NCBI GenBank assembly: GCA_963837265.1 | Contig: CAWIMQ010000001.1 | Span: 1-64,000, forward strand | Length of the DNA stretch: 64,000 nt | From: DATBLE01 sp963837265 | Lineage (GTDB): Bacteria; Actinomycetota; Thermoleophilia; Gaiellales; Gaiellaceae | Reading direction: 5' to 3' | Shown here: positions 33,205-41,255 of the stretch, piece by piece | How positions within the stretch are numbered: position 1 is the first letter of the stretch | Layout of the letters: each line of letters starts with the position of its first letter | Translations under genes and position numbers: made by a program | Notes under the pieces: model-generated | What the model was told of the DNA's origin: nothing | The model's database searches: none | What the model saw: the letters and a program-made list of their open reading frames with translations, nothing else

Positions 33205-34485
33205 TCACGGGTAGAGCCCCCGCGTGGTGGTCGCCTCGGCGACGCGCTGGACGGCGAGGCCGTACGCGGCCAACCGCAGGCTCACGTCGCGGGAGGTGTG
33301 GACGTGCCACGTCTCCTCGAACGCCTTGTCGACGATCTCCTTGAGCTTGGCGTTGACCTCGTCCTCCTTCCAGAAGTACTCCTGGAGGCCTTGCACCCAC
33401 TCGAAGTAGGAGACGACGACGCCGCCCGCGTTCGCGAGCACGTCGGGAAGGACGAGGATGCCCTTCTCCTCGAGGATCTCGTCCGCGGGAGGCGTGGTCG
33501 GACCGTTCGCGCCCTCGCAGACGATCTTCGCCTTGACCTTGTCGGCGTTCTCCTCGGTGATCACCTGCTCCAGCCCGCACGGGGCGAGGATGTCGCAGTC
33601 GAGGAGCAGCAGGTCCTCGTTCGAGATCGGCTCCACTCCGCCGAGCCCGCTCAGGGTTCCACGCTCCTGCTTGTGCGCGATCGCCGACGGGATGTCGATC
33701 CCGTCCGGGTTGTACACGCCGCCGCCGGAGTCGGAGACGGCGATCACCTTGGCGCCCTCCTGTTGCATGAACAGGGCGTAGTAGCTGCCGACGTTGCCGA
33801 AGCCCTGGACGACCACCTTCATCTCCCCGGCCTTCAGCCCGAGCTTCTCGATCGCGTCGAGCGTGCAGAAGAGCGCGCCGCGGGCGGTCGCCTCGATTCG
33901 CCCGAGCGACCCGCCGACGGTCAGCGGCTTCCCGGTGACGACGCCGAGCACGGAGTGGCCCTTGTTCATCGAGTACGTGTCGAAGATCCACGCCATCTCG
34001 CGCGGGCTCGTGCCGACGTCCGGCGCCGGAATGTCCTTCTCCGGGCCGATGTCGTTGACGATCTCGCTCGTGTAGCGGCGCGTCAACCCTTCGAGCTCCC
34101 TGACGGAGAGCTTCTTCGGGTCGCACTGGATGCCGCCCTTGGCACCGCCGAACGGGATCCCCATCAGCGCGCACTTCCAGGTCATCCACATCGCGAGCGC
34201 GCGCACCTCGTCGAGGACGACGTCGGGGTGGTACCGGATGCCGCCCTTCGAGGGGCCGCGGGCGATGTTGTGGGTGACGCGATAGCCCTCGAAGACCCGG
34301 ATCGTGCCGTCGTCCATCGTCACGGGAATGGAGACGACCAGGGCCTTCTTGCATTTCGAGAGCACGCTGACGAGGTTCTCGTCGATCGAGAACGCCCGCG
34401 CGACCTTGCGGAGCTGCGCCTGGGCGATCTCGTATGGATTCTCGCGAAGATGCGAGACTGATTCCTGAACTGCGGTCACTGTCAC
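33205..34485 (-). CDS. gdhA: Glutamate dehydrogenase (Glu/Leu/Phe/Val family)
   Basis: The 426-residue protein has the family signatures RVTHNIARGPSKGGIRYHPD, CALMGIPFGGAKGGIQCDP (catalytic Lys in GGAKGG), PEKDIPAPDVGTSPREM, the dinucleotide loop VVQGFGNVGSYYALF, and AKIVCEGANGPTTPPAD. Length is that of the small hexameric enzymes (about 420). It interconverts glutamate and 2-oxoglutarate plus ammonia. It is monocistronic, with an 80-base gap on each side. The cofactor (NAD or NADP) is not assigned. Confidence 0.93.
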   Translation of the reverse strand: MTVTAVQESVSHLRENPYEIAQAQLRKVARAFSIDENLVSVLSKCKKALVVSIPVTMDDGTIRVFEGYRVTHNIARGPSKGGIRYHPDVVLDEVRALAMWMTWKCALMGIPFGGAKGGIQCDPKKLSVRELEGLTRRYTSEIVNDIGPEKDIPAPDVGTSPREMAWIFDTYSMNKGHSVLGVVTGKPLTVGGSLGRIEATARGALFCTLDAIEKLGLKAGEMKVVVQGFGNVGSYYALFMQQEGAKVIAVSDSGGGVYNPDGIDIPSAIAHKQERGTLSGLGGVEPISNEDLLLLDCDILAPCGLEQVITEENADKVKAKIVCEGANGPTTPPADEILEEKGILVLPDVLANAGGVVVSYFEWVQGLQEYFWKEDEVNAKLKEIVDKAFEETWHVHTSRDVSLRLAAYGLAVQRVAEATTTRGLYP

Positions 34486-34572
34486 ACTCCTTGGTGGAAG
34501 TCCCGCCGCATACGGCGGGAGTGTACGACCGTTGCGATCCTCGCCGGGCGGACTTACGTGCGCGTCGGGGAG

Positions 34573-37095
34573 TTACCGGATCGCGAAGCGGACAGACCGC
34601 GAGGACGGAGGCCCTCCGCCGGTCGGCCACGCAAATACGCGCAGGCGGTAGGCGCCCCGTGCGAGGACGTTCCCGTCGGAGCCGCGTCCGGTGAGCCCGA
34701 GCGCGTACCGCCCCGGCAGGAGGTCGCGCAGCCGGGTCAGCAGGCCGAGGCGTCTGCCCGCCGCAGTCCAGAGCTCGACGTCGAGACGGAGCACCGGGAC
34801 GACCGTGTTGCCGGTCGCCGAGCGCAGCACGCGGCCCGCCCGGACGACGACGACCGCCGGCTTCGCCTCGGACGGCGTGAAGGTCTTCTCCGAGAGCGAC
34901 AGCGGCCCGAGCAGCGCGGCGGGCCGGCTGAGGACGACCGCCCAGGGGACGTGGAGCGCGGTGCCCGCCACCGGGGTGGCCGTCAGCTCGCCGGCGGCGG
35001 CGGTCCCGTGCGCGACCGTGATCGGCGGCGTCCGCACCGAGATCCGTGCGATCCCTCCGGGCTCGATCTCGACCCGGCGCCGGCCGACGGTCAGCGGCAA
35101 CGCCGGATGACGTCCCTGCCCGGTCGCGACGAACACGGTCAGCCGCCGGGAAGACAGGTTCCGGAGCCGGAGCACGGCGTCCCCGTGCCAGCCCTCGCGG
35201 GTTCCGCGTCCGAAAACGAGCGCAGGCGGGTCGGCGACGAGCTCCGTGGACGCCGACCGGCCGAGATCGAGCACGCCGCCGCCCTGGGCCGACAGCGGCA
35301 GCCCGTGCAGCGGCCGCCCACCGCCGATCAGAAGCGCGCGGAGGGTCTCCGCGGTCGCGTCGGGCCTCGCCTCGGCGAGCAGCGCCGCGGCCCCGGCAGC
35401 GACGGCCGCGGCGGCGCTCGACCCGCTCACCGTCCCGAAGAGGGACGTCCCGCCCCCGGCGGTGCCGGGCTCCGAGGTGACGAGCCCCACTCCCGGCGCG
35501 AGCAGGTCCGGCTTGATCCCGCCGTCGAACGCGAAGCCCCAGGAGGAGAACGGGGCGACCCCGCCCGCGGCGGTGCCGCCGGGGCGGGGAGCGGCGAGCG
35601 CGACCACCGCGGTCGGATCCGAGAGCAGCGCGCGGGCAGTCGCCTGCGGCACCGACACGACCGGCACGCCGATTCGCCAGTCCAGCCCGATTCCCCCCGG
35701 AGCGACGTCCCGGCCGTGCAGGATCACGGCGGCCGCGCCGGCGTCGGCGGCGAAGCGGGCCGCCGCCGTGGGGTCCGCGCCGGCGGGCACGACCGCCGCC
35801 CGGGCGGCCACGAGCGACAGGCCGTTCGCGAAGAAGTCCCTGCTCGAGCTGCCCGCTCCCCTCGGGGCCGCCGGAGACAGAACCAGCGTTCGCGACGGCG
35901 CCGCCGCGCCGGCCAGAGGGACGAGGCGGTCGAGGAGGACACGCAGGCCGGCCCGGACGACCACGCGGACCTGCGTCGCGGAAGGGCGCGTGTCCACCGC
36001 GCCGACGGCGACGGCGGCGCGCGCCCCGGCGGGACCGCCGATGCTGCCGAACGCCGGCCCGGCGGGGCCGTCGTTGCCTGCGGCGGCGACGACCAGGGTG
36101 TCGAGGCGGAGCGCACCCTGGCTCGCCCGGGCGAGCGGCCCGTCGCCGAACGCGGCGAAGGGCTCGACGAGCGGCACGAGCGCGACCCGGGCGGCGTCGT
36201 GGGCGTCGCCGTCTCCGTTCGGGTCGACCGCACGCTCCAGCCCGGCGAGCAACTGGTCGGTTCGCGAGTAGATCGTGTAGCCGCCGCGCGCATCGGTCTG
36301 CCAGCCGGCGACGCGAACCGGCAGGATGGTCGCCGCCGGCGCCACTCCGCTCACCCCGCCCGGCCCGCCCGTGCCGACGATCAGCCCGGCCAGCTCGGTG
36401 CCGTGACGCTCGAGCTCCGACGGGGCGGTCGGCTTCGCGTGCGGCCGGGCGTCGACGGTGCCGCCGACGACGTCGAAGCCGTCGAGCACGTGGCCGTGCA
36501 GGTACGGACGGTGCAGGTCGACCCCGGTGTCGAGGAGCGCGATCATCACCCCGCGGCCGCCGATCCCGGCGAGGTGGACATCCGGCCGTGGCGCCCGCGC
36601 GGCGGCCGAGCGCAGGCCGGAGGCGCCGATCGAGGCCGGAAACGCCACCCGCACCGGGTAGACGCCTTTCACGCCCGCCGTCCGTTCGAGCACGGCGATC
36701 GCGCGCGGGTCGAGCACTGCCGAGAACCCGTTGAACGTCCGCGTGTAGCGGAACTCCGGCCTGACCGTCACGCCTCGGCGGGCGAGGTCGGAGATGAACA
36801 GCTGCTGCGCTGCGAGCGCGGTCGAGGTCCAGCTGCGCTCCTCGGTGTCGCTCGCGAGGCCGCCGGCGCGCTGGACGTGGTCGGCGAGCGAGAAGGCGCT
36901 GAGCACGACGAGGACGCGCTGCCCGGTCCCGACCGCCGCCCGCGGCCCGCCGACGAGGCCGCGCCACGCTGCCGCCGCCTGGAGCCGGGAGGGAACGACC
37001 GGGGCCGCACCGCCTCCGCCTGCGGGAACGACGAGCACCGCGGCCGCGGCCACGCCCGCGAGCGCCGCCGGCCCGGCGGCACTACGCCACCGCAT
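34573..37095 (-). CDS. Secreted subtilisin-like serine protease (S8) with PA insert
   Basis: The 840-residue protein has a signal peptide (AALAGVAAAAVLVVPAGGG), an inhibitor-like prodomain (about 60-150), and the S8 triad: Asp189 in ALLDTGVDLHRP, His231 in ERHGTELAGL, and the Ser in GTVSGSSAAAAVAAGAAALL. A protease-associated domain (AGAAAVILHGRDVAPGGI) is inserted between His and Ser, and a beta-rich C-terminal part of about 250 residues follows. The usual GTSMA around the Ser reads GSSAA, a tolerated variant. The gene starts 14 bases inside tsaD, so it is coupled to that run, an unusual partner for tRNA modification genes. Confidence 0.88.
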   Translation of the reverse strand: MRWRSAAGPAALAGVAAAAVLVVPAGGGGAAPVVPSRLQAAAAWRGLVGGPRAAVGTGQRVLVVLSAFSLADHVQRAGGLASDTEERSWTSTALAAQQLFISDLARRGVTVRPEFRYTRTFNGFSAVLDPRAIAVLERTAGVKGVYPVRVAFPASIGASGLRSAAARAPRPDVHLAGIGGRGVMIALLDTGVDLHRPYLHGHVLDGFDVVGGTVDARPHAKPTAPSELERHGTELAGLIVGTGGPGGVSGVAPAATILPVRVAGWQTDARGGYTIYSRTDQLLAGLERAVDPNGDGDAHDAARVALVPLVEPFAAFGDGPLARASQGALRLDTLVVAAAGNDGPAGPAFGSIGGPAGARAAVAVGAVDTRPSATQVRVVVRAGLRVLLDRLVPLAGAAAPSRTLVLSPAAPRGAGSSSRDFFANGLSLVAARAAVVPAGADPTAAARFAADAGAAAVILHGRDVAPGGIGLDWRIGVPVVSVPQATARALLSDPTAVVALAAPRPGGTAAGGVAPFSSWGFAFDGGIKPDLLAPGVGLVTSEPGTAGGGTSLFGTVSGSSAAAAVAAGAAALLAEARPDATAETLRALLIGGGRPLHGLPLSAQGGGVLDLGRSASTELVADPPALVFGRGTREGWHGDAVLRLRNLSSRRLTVFVATGQGRHPALPLTVGRRRVEIEPGGIARISVRTPPITVAHGTAAAGELTATPVAGTALHVPWAVVLSRPAALLGPLSLSEKTFTPSEAKPAVVVVRAGRVLRSATGNTVVPVLRLDVELWTAAGRRLGLLTRLRDLLPGRYALGLTGRGSDGNVLARGAYRLRVFAWPTGGGPPSSRSVRFAIR

Positions 37096-38080
37096 AGGCG
37101 TCCAGGCGCAGCGGGTCGGCGGCCGGCGCCACGTACCGGGCGGCGGAGGCGATCATCGCCGCATTGTCGGTACACAGCTCCAGGGGGGCGGCGGTTGCGC
37201 CCGGAAGCGAGGCGCGGAGCTCCGAGTTCGCCGCCACGCCGCCGACGATCGCGATCCGCGCGGCACCGAGCGACTCGGCCGCCTCCAGCGTCCGCCCCGC
37301 GAGCGCCCGGACGATTGCGCGCTGGTACGAGGCGGCGAGATCGGCACGGCGAGCTTCGAGCTCGTGTGCCTCCAGGTCCCGGACGGCATAGAGGAGCGCG
37401 GTCTTGACGCCGGAGAACGAGAAGTCGAAGCCGGATACGCGCGCGACCGGGAACGCGTACGCATCCGGGTCGCCGTCGGCGGCGAGCCGGTCGACCGCCC
37501 CGCCGCCCGGGTAGCCGAGCCCCAGAAGGCGCGCACCCTTGTCGAACGCCTCGCCGGCGGCGTCGTCGAGGGTCGTCCCGATCACCCGGAAGCCGGCACG
37601 GTCCCTGACGTCGAGCAGGAGCGTGTGCCCTCCGCTCGCCAGCAGGCACAGGAAGGGCGGCTCGAGGTCGGTCGGCTGCAGGTAGAGCGAGGCGACGTGG
37701 CCGTGCAGGTGGTCGACCGGCACGAGCGGCAGCCCTCGGCCCCAGGCGATGCCTTTCGCCGCGGCGAGCCCGACGAGGAGCGCCCCGATCAGGCCGGGGC
37801 CCTGGGTGACGGCGACCCGCTCGACGTCCCCGAGCGTGGCGCCGGAGCGGCCGAGTGCCTCGCGGACGACGGGCGAGACGAGCTCGAGGTGTCGCCGGGA
37901 GGCCACCTCGGGCACGACGCCGCCGTAGCGTGCGTGCAGCTCCGACTGGGTGGCGACGACGCTCGCCAGGATCTCACCCCCGGCCGAGACGAGTGCGGCG
38001 GCCGTCTCGTCACAGGAGGTCTCCAGCCCCAGAATCAGGCCATTTCCCTGCGGGAAATGGTTAGCGGCCGACCTTGCCAC
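37082..38080 (-). CDS. tsaD: tRNA N6-threonylcarbamoyladenosine transferase TsaD
   Basis: The 332-residue protein shows LILGLETSCDETAAALVS, the metal motif in PVDHLHGHVAS, VTQGPGLIGALLVGLAAAKG, FDFSFSGVKTALLYAV and IAIVGGVAANSELRA. With TsaB and TsaE it builds t6A37 in ANN-decoding tRNAs. The open frame begins at a GTG (38080) whose first 14 codons cover a hairpin (38040-38060). The family normally begins at ILGLETSCDE, so the true start may be nearer 38038. It overlaps the rimI end. Confidence 0.93.
   Translation of the reverse strand: MARSAANHFPQGNGLILGLETSCDETAAALVSAGGEILASVVATQSELHARYGGVVPEVASRRHLELVSPVVREALGRSGATLGDVERVAVTQGPGLIGALLVGLAAAKGIAWGRGLPLVPVDHLHGHVASLYLQPTDLEPPFLCLLASGGHTLLLDVRDRAGFRVIGTTLDDAAGEAFDKGARLLGLGYPGGGAVDRLAADGDPDAYAFPVARVSGFDFSFSGVKTALLYAVRDLEAHELEARRADLAASYQRAIVRALAGRTLEAAESLGAARIAIVGGVAANSELRASLPGATAAPLELCTDNAAMIASAARYVAPAADPLRLDAYAVA
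38040..38060. repeat. Short hairpin between rimI and tsaD
   Basis: CCATTTCCC-TGC-GGGAAATGG is a perfect 9-bp inverted repeat exactly between the rimI stop (38061) and the conserved beginning of tsaD. It would reside in the mRNA leader of tsaD. Confidence 0.6.
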
Positions 38081-38558
38081 TGTCTTTCCGACCAGCTCCG
38101 GTCGCGAAGTCGCCGGAAGCGGCCGGCTCCCGCCACATGATCAGAGCGTCCTCGCGATTGTCCGTGTAGTACGCGCGGCGGACGCCTCTGGGCTCGAAGC
38201 CGAGGCGCTCGTACAGCGCGATCGCCCCGGCGTTCGAGACCCGCACCTCGAGCGTGTACCCTCGCCGTTCGTCACCGGTCGTGAGCTCGAACAGGCGGCC
38301 GAGCAGTGCCGACGCGATTCCCTGCCGCTGGCGCTCGGGCGCGACGGCGAGGTTCATCACGTGCCACGCGTCCACGTACCGGGACGTGATCAGGTACCCG
38401 AGCAGGATCGCGTCCTCGAACCCGCCGAGGCAGACCGAGGACGGCTTCGCCAGCTCGCCCGCGAACATCGAGCGGGACCAGGGGGTCGGGTAGGCACTGC
38501 GTTCGATCCTCTCGATCGCACCAAGGTCGCGGAGCTGGAGCGGGCGGATGTCGATCAC
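38061..38558 (-). CDS. rimI: Ribosomal protein S18-alanine N-acetyltransferase
   Basis: The 165-residue GNAT protein reads IRPLQLRDLGAIERIERSAY, PTPWSRSMFAGELAKPSSVC, HVMNLAVAPERQRQGIASAL (acetyl-CoA loop Q-R-x-G-I-A) and AIALYERLGFEPRGVRRAYY with TDNREDALIMWR. These are the RimI hallmarks, and the place between tsaB and tsaD is the usual actinobacterial order. The GTG start overlaps the tsaB stop by 4 bases. The C-terminal 18 residues beyond the domain are poorly conserved in type. Confidence 0.92.
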   Translation of the reverse strand: MIDIRPLQLRDLGAIERIERSAYPTPWSRSMFAGELAKPSSVCLGGFEDAILLGYLITSRYVDAWHVMNLAVAPERQRQGIASALLGRLFELTTGDERRGYTLEVRVSNAGAIALYERLGFEPRGVRRAYYTDNREDALIMWREPAASGDFATGAGRKDSGKVGR

Positions 38559-39151
38559 GTGGCCGCCTTCTCCGCGTCCGGCAGTCGCAGGTACAGGGGC
38601 ACGACGAGCTCGGCCGGGCCTGCGTCACGGGCGAGCTGGGCGTGGAAGCGCGCCCTCGGCAGGTGCAACTCGCTGTCGTCCGGGGGCACGAGCCCGCCTG
38701 CCGCCTCGATCGTTCGCCGGTACCGCACCGCGCCGGAACCGACGTACGTCCGGCCCACGTCCACCTCGAGCGCTTCCGGTGCCAGGCACCGGACGTGGCC
38801 GGAAAGGAGAGCGAAGACCTCGCGGCGGCGGGCGTCGACGACCGGGACGGCACCCGGCGCGCCGGCGGCGATCGCCTCCAGCGTCGGCACGCCGGCCACG
38901 GGCAGGTCGAGTGCGAGCGCGAGCCCGCGGGCGGCGGCGAGGCCGATCCGGACGCCCGTGAAGCTGCCGGGGCCGACGCCGACCGCCAACCGGTCCAGGC
39001 GGGCGGGTGTGAGGCCCGCACCGCGCAGGAGCTCGTCGGCGTCGGCGAGGACGCCGGCCGCGCGACCGGTTCGCTCGCCGAGCACCTCCCCGTCCCGGAC
39101 CAGCGCCGAGGTGGCGACGTCGGTCGCCGTGTCAAACGCCAGGGTCAGCAT
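38555..39151 (-). CDS. tsaB: tRNA threonylcarbamoyladenosine biosynthesis protein TsaB
   Basis: The 198-residue protein starts MLTLAFDTATDVATSALVRD and has VGVGPGSFTGVRIGLAAARG and VPVVDARRREVFALLSG, the ASKHA-fold signatures of TsaB. It binds TsaD and TsaE. It overlaps tsaE upstream by 20 bases and rimI downstream by 4. A GTGCC-N-GGCAC palindrome (38776-38792) lies inside the coding region near the middle. Confidence 0.92.
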   Translation of the reverse strand: MLTLAFDTATDVATSALVRDGEVLGERTGRAAGVLADADELLRGAGLTPARLDRLAVGVGPGSFTGVRIGLAAARGLALALDLPVAGVPTLEAIAAGAPGAVPVVDARRREVFALLSGHVRCLAPEALEVDVGRTYVGSGAVRYRRTIEAAGGLVPPDDSELHLPRARFHAQLARDAGPAELVVPLYLRLPDAEKAAT

Positions 39152-39563
39152 CGCCCTCGAGCACGATCAGGCGCCGCCTCTCGTCCACGTGGCGTAACCG
39201 TACCCGGAGCCGGGGCGGGGGCAACTGGTCGGCGGCAGCCTCCGGCCACTCGACGAAGCACACCGCGTCGTCGAAGTAGGGCTCGAGCGCTCCCCAGTCT
39301 GCCTCCGAGAACCCACCGAAGCGGTACAGGTCGAGGTGCGACACGGGAACCCGGCCGTCGTAGCGGTGACCGATCGTAAAGGTCGGGCTCGTCACCGGCC
39401 CGGCGACGCCGAGGGCGCGGCAGGCCCCGCGGACGAACGTCGTCTTGCCCGAGCCGAGCTCGCCGGAGACCGTGACGACGTCGCCGGGCTCGAGCCCGGC
39501 GGCGAGGCGCGCGCCGAGCGCCTCGGTCTCCTCGGGGCAGGCTGTCTCGACCTCGCGGGTCAG
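39132..39563 (-). CDS. tsaE: tRNA threonylcarbamoyladenosine biosynthesis ATPase TsaE
   Basis: The 143-residue protein has ETEALGARLAAGL, Walker A VTVSGELGSGKTTFVRGACR, PVTSPTFTIGHRYDGRVPVS and HLDLYRFGGFSEADWGALEP, the TsaE signature. No ATG or GTG fits before the domain; the likely start is a CTG at 39563 that overlaps the stop of the glycosylase gene (CTGA). It drives the t6A cycle with TsaB and TsaD, which follow in the same run. Confidence 0.9.
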   Translation of the reverse strand: MTREVETACPEETEALGARLAAGLEPGDVVTVSGELGSGKTTFVRGACRALGVAGPVTSPTFTIGHRYDGRVPVSHLDLYRFGGFSEADWGALEPYFDDAVCFVEWPEAAADQLPPPRLRVRLRHVDERRRLIVLEGDADPGV

Positions 39564-40231
39564 AACAACCCGAGCTGGACCGCGGCCGGCTCCGGCTCGG
39601 GCGCCGGGGCGGCGGCCGCGAGCAGCGGGACGGGCGGCCCGGCCTCGCGCTCGAGCAGCGTCGGGATACGGGCGAAGTCCTCCTCGAGCACCTTCAGCAT
39701 CGCCGGGGTGTACAGAGCGGCAGCCGGGTGGTACAGCGGGTAGAGGAGGACATGCGAGCCGCCCAGGGTCACCTCCTGCTCGGCGCCGTGCACCCGCGTG
39801 ATCCCGGTCGGCTTGCCCGAGAGGAGCTTGGTGGCGAAGTTCCCGAGCGTGGCGACCACCTTCGGCCGGATCAGCTCGATCTGGCGAAAGAGGTACGGCT
39901 CGCACTGCTCGATCTCGTCCGGCATCGGGTCGCGGTTGCCGGACGGGCGGCACTTGAGCACGTTCGCGACGTACACGTCGCCTCGCGCGAGCCCGATCCC
40001 GCCGAGCAGTCGGTCGAGCAGCTTCCCCGCCTGGCCGACGAACGGGAGGCCCTGCTGGTCCTCGTGGAAGCCAGGGGCCTCGCCGACGAACATCAGGTCC
40101 GCCTCCGGATCGCCGTTCCCGAAGACGACCTGCGTCCGCCCCTGGTGGAGGCGGCAGCGGGTACAGGCCGAAGCGTCGGCGCGGAGATCCCCCAGCCCGC
40201 TCCGCATCGGCTCCGGCACAGCCTGCAGCAC
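39560..40231 (-). CDS. Type-4 (iron-sulfur) uracil-DNA glycosylase
   Basis: The 223-residue protein has four Cys placed for a 4Fe-4S cluster (ASACTRCRLHQGR, then VLKCRPSGNRDPM and EIEQCEPYLF). The catalytic segment is VGEAPGFHEDQQGLPFVGQA and the product-binding motif is LYPLYHPAAALYT. These define family 4 UDGs, which remove uracil from DNA. The C-terminal 30 residues are Ala/Pro-rich. The gene ends with a 4-base overlap with tsaE, linking repair and tRNA modification in one transcript. Confidence 0.92.
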   Translation of the reverse strand: MLQAVPEPMRSGLGDLRADASACTRCRLHQGRTQVVFGNGDPEADLMFVGEAPGFHEDQQGLPFVGQAGKLLDRLLGGIGLARGDVYVANVLKCRPSGNRDPMPDEIEQCEPYLFRQIELIRPKVVATLGNFATKLLSGKPTGITRVHGAEQEVTLGGSHVLLYPLYHPAAALYTPAMLKVLEEDFARIPTLLEREAGPPVPLLAAAAPAPEPEPAAVQLGLF

Positions 40232-40269
40232 GGCGGAGAGTCTAGGCGAGGTGCCGGACGGTCGTTTCC

Positions 40270-40298
40270 CTAGTCGTTCGCCGCAGGCGAATGACTAG
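40270..40298. repeat. Hairpin at the end of the FmdB-like gene
   Basis: CTAGTCGTTCGCC-GCA-GGCGAATGACTAG pairs over 13 positions with one G-T wobble. It includes the stop codon of the zinc ribbon gene (40295-40297) and lies about 40 bases before the glycosylase start. It could be a terminator or a leader hairpin. Confidence 0.55.
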
Positions 40299-40510
40299 TG
40301 GCCGCAGCCGCAGGAGCCGCCGCAGCAGCCTCCGCCGGCCGCCGTCTGGCCGAAGCTGGGCATCGACTCGGCTCCGTGCGTGGCGAACACGGAGAGCTGC
40401 TTCTGCACCTTCGCGCCGCCACAGTCCGGGCACGGCGGCGCCTCGCCGTTCCGGACGAGCTCCTCGAAGTGCGACTCGCACTGCATGCAGACGTACTCGT
40501 AGATGGGCAT
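40295..40510 (-). CDS. FmdB-type zinc ribbon protein
   Basis: The 71-residue protein from the ATG at 40510 begins MPIYEYVCMQCESHFEELV, with CxxC at 8-11 and a second CxxC in APPCPDCGGAKVQKQLSVFA. A Gly/Cys-rich tail follows (GGGCCGGSCGCGH). The first part is the FmdB/CxxC regulatory zinc ribbon; the Cys-rich tail ending in His may bind another metal. It is divergent from the pantothenate operon and upstream of the glycosylase gene. The role is unknown. Confidence 0.85.
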   Translation of the reverse strand: MPIYEYVCMQCESHFEELVRNGEAPPCPDCGGAKVQKQLSVFATHGAESMPSFGQTAAGGGCCGGSCGCGH

Positions 40511-40542
40511 CGCAGACACAGTCTAGCGACTGCGTCTGCGAT
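40509..40542. promoter_or_regulatory. Palindrome in the divergent promoter region
   Basis: ATCGCAGACACAGTC-TAGC-GACTGCGTCTGCGAT pairs over 15 positions with one mismatch. It spans the start codon of the zinc ribbon gene and the space before the DUF2520/pan operon. It may be an operator for one or both directions. Confidence 0.45.
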
Positions 40543-40586
40543 AGACTGTTCTTCGCCCGGTATCCCGTGCGGAACCGGAGCAAGAG

Positions 40587-41255
40587 ATGGTGGACAGCGT
40601 GAACGTGATCGGTCGCGGCCGGGTCGGATCGGCCGTCGCCGCCCGCCTCGGCGAGCGGGGCGTCGACGTGCGCGAGGACGACGCGGAGCTCGTCCTCCTC
40701 TGCGTGCCGGACCGCGCGATCGCCGAGGTCGCGGCCGCGGTCGAGCCCGGCCCGTGGGTCGCGCACATGAGCGGCGCGACCCCGCTCGCCGCTCTCGACC
40801 CGCACGTGCGCCGCTTCTCGCTCCACCCGCTGCAGACGTTCACCCTCGACCGCGGGCCGGAGCAGCTGGACGGCGCCTGGGCGGCGCTCACCGCCGAGAA
40901 CGAGGAGGCGCGGGCGCTCGCGCGGGAGCTGGCCGGGACGCTCGGCCTTCGCCCGTTCGACCTGGACGACGGCGCGCGCGCGCTCTACCACGCCGGCGCC
41001 GCGATCGCCTCGAACTATCTGGTCACGCTGTACCGGGCAGCCTCACGCCTCCTCGAGGAGGCGGGCGCGCCGCCGGAGGCGCTCGTCCCCCTGATGACGC
41101 GCACGATCGAGAACGGCTTCCAGCTCACCGGCCCGATCGCGCGCGGCGACTGGCACGTCGTCGACGACCACATCGACGCGATCGGCGCCCACCAGCCTCG
41201 GCTGCAGCAGCTCTACGACGTCCTCGCCCGGGCGACCCGCGAGCTCGTCGCATGA
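40587..41255 (+). CDS. Rossmann-like/DUF2520 domain protein (possible ketopantoate reductase-like)
   Basis: The 222-residue protein begins with a dinucleotide-binding loop (VNVIGRGRVGSAVAARLG) and continues ELVLLCVPDRAIAEVAAAVE, VAHMSGATPLAALDPHVRRF and SLHPLQTFTL (the HPLQTF motif of this family). A helical DUF2520 domain follows (YHAGAAIASNYLVTLYRAAS). It resembles 6-phosphogluconate dehydrogenase-type reductases. It starts the pan operon, overlapping panC by 4 bases. In genomes without panE this family is a candidate for ketopantoate reduction; that role is inference. Confidence 0.85.
   Translation: MVDSVNVIGRGRVGSAVAARLGERGVDVREDDAELVLLCVPDRAIAEVAAAVEPGPWVAHMSGATPLAALDPHVRRFSLHPLQTFTLDRGPEQLDGAWAALTAENEEARALARELAGTLGLRPFDLDDGARALYHAGAAIASNYLVTLYRAASRLLEEAGAPPEALVPLMTRTIENGFQLTGPIARGDWHVVDDHIDAIGAHQPRLQQLYDVLARATRELVA

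Noticed and set aside
33119..36967. 1282-codon minus-strand frame
   Set aside because: Overlaps gdhA and the subtilase in another frame; both have clear motifs in their own frames, and this one is low-complexity.
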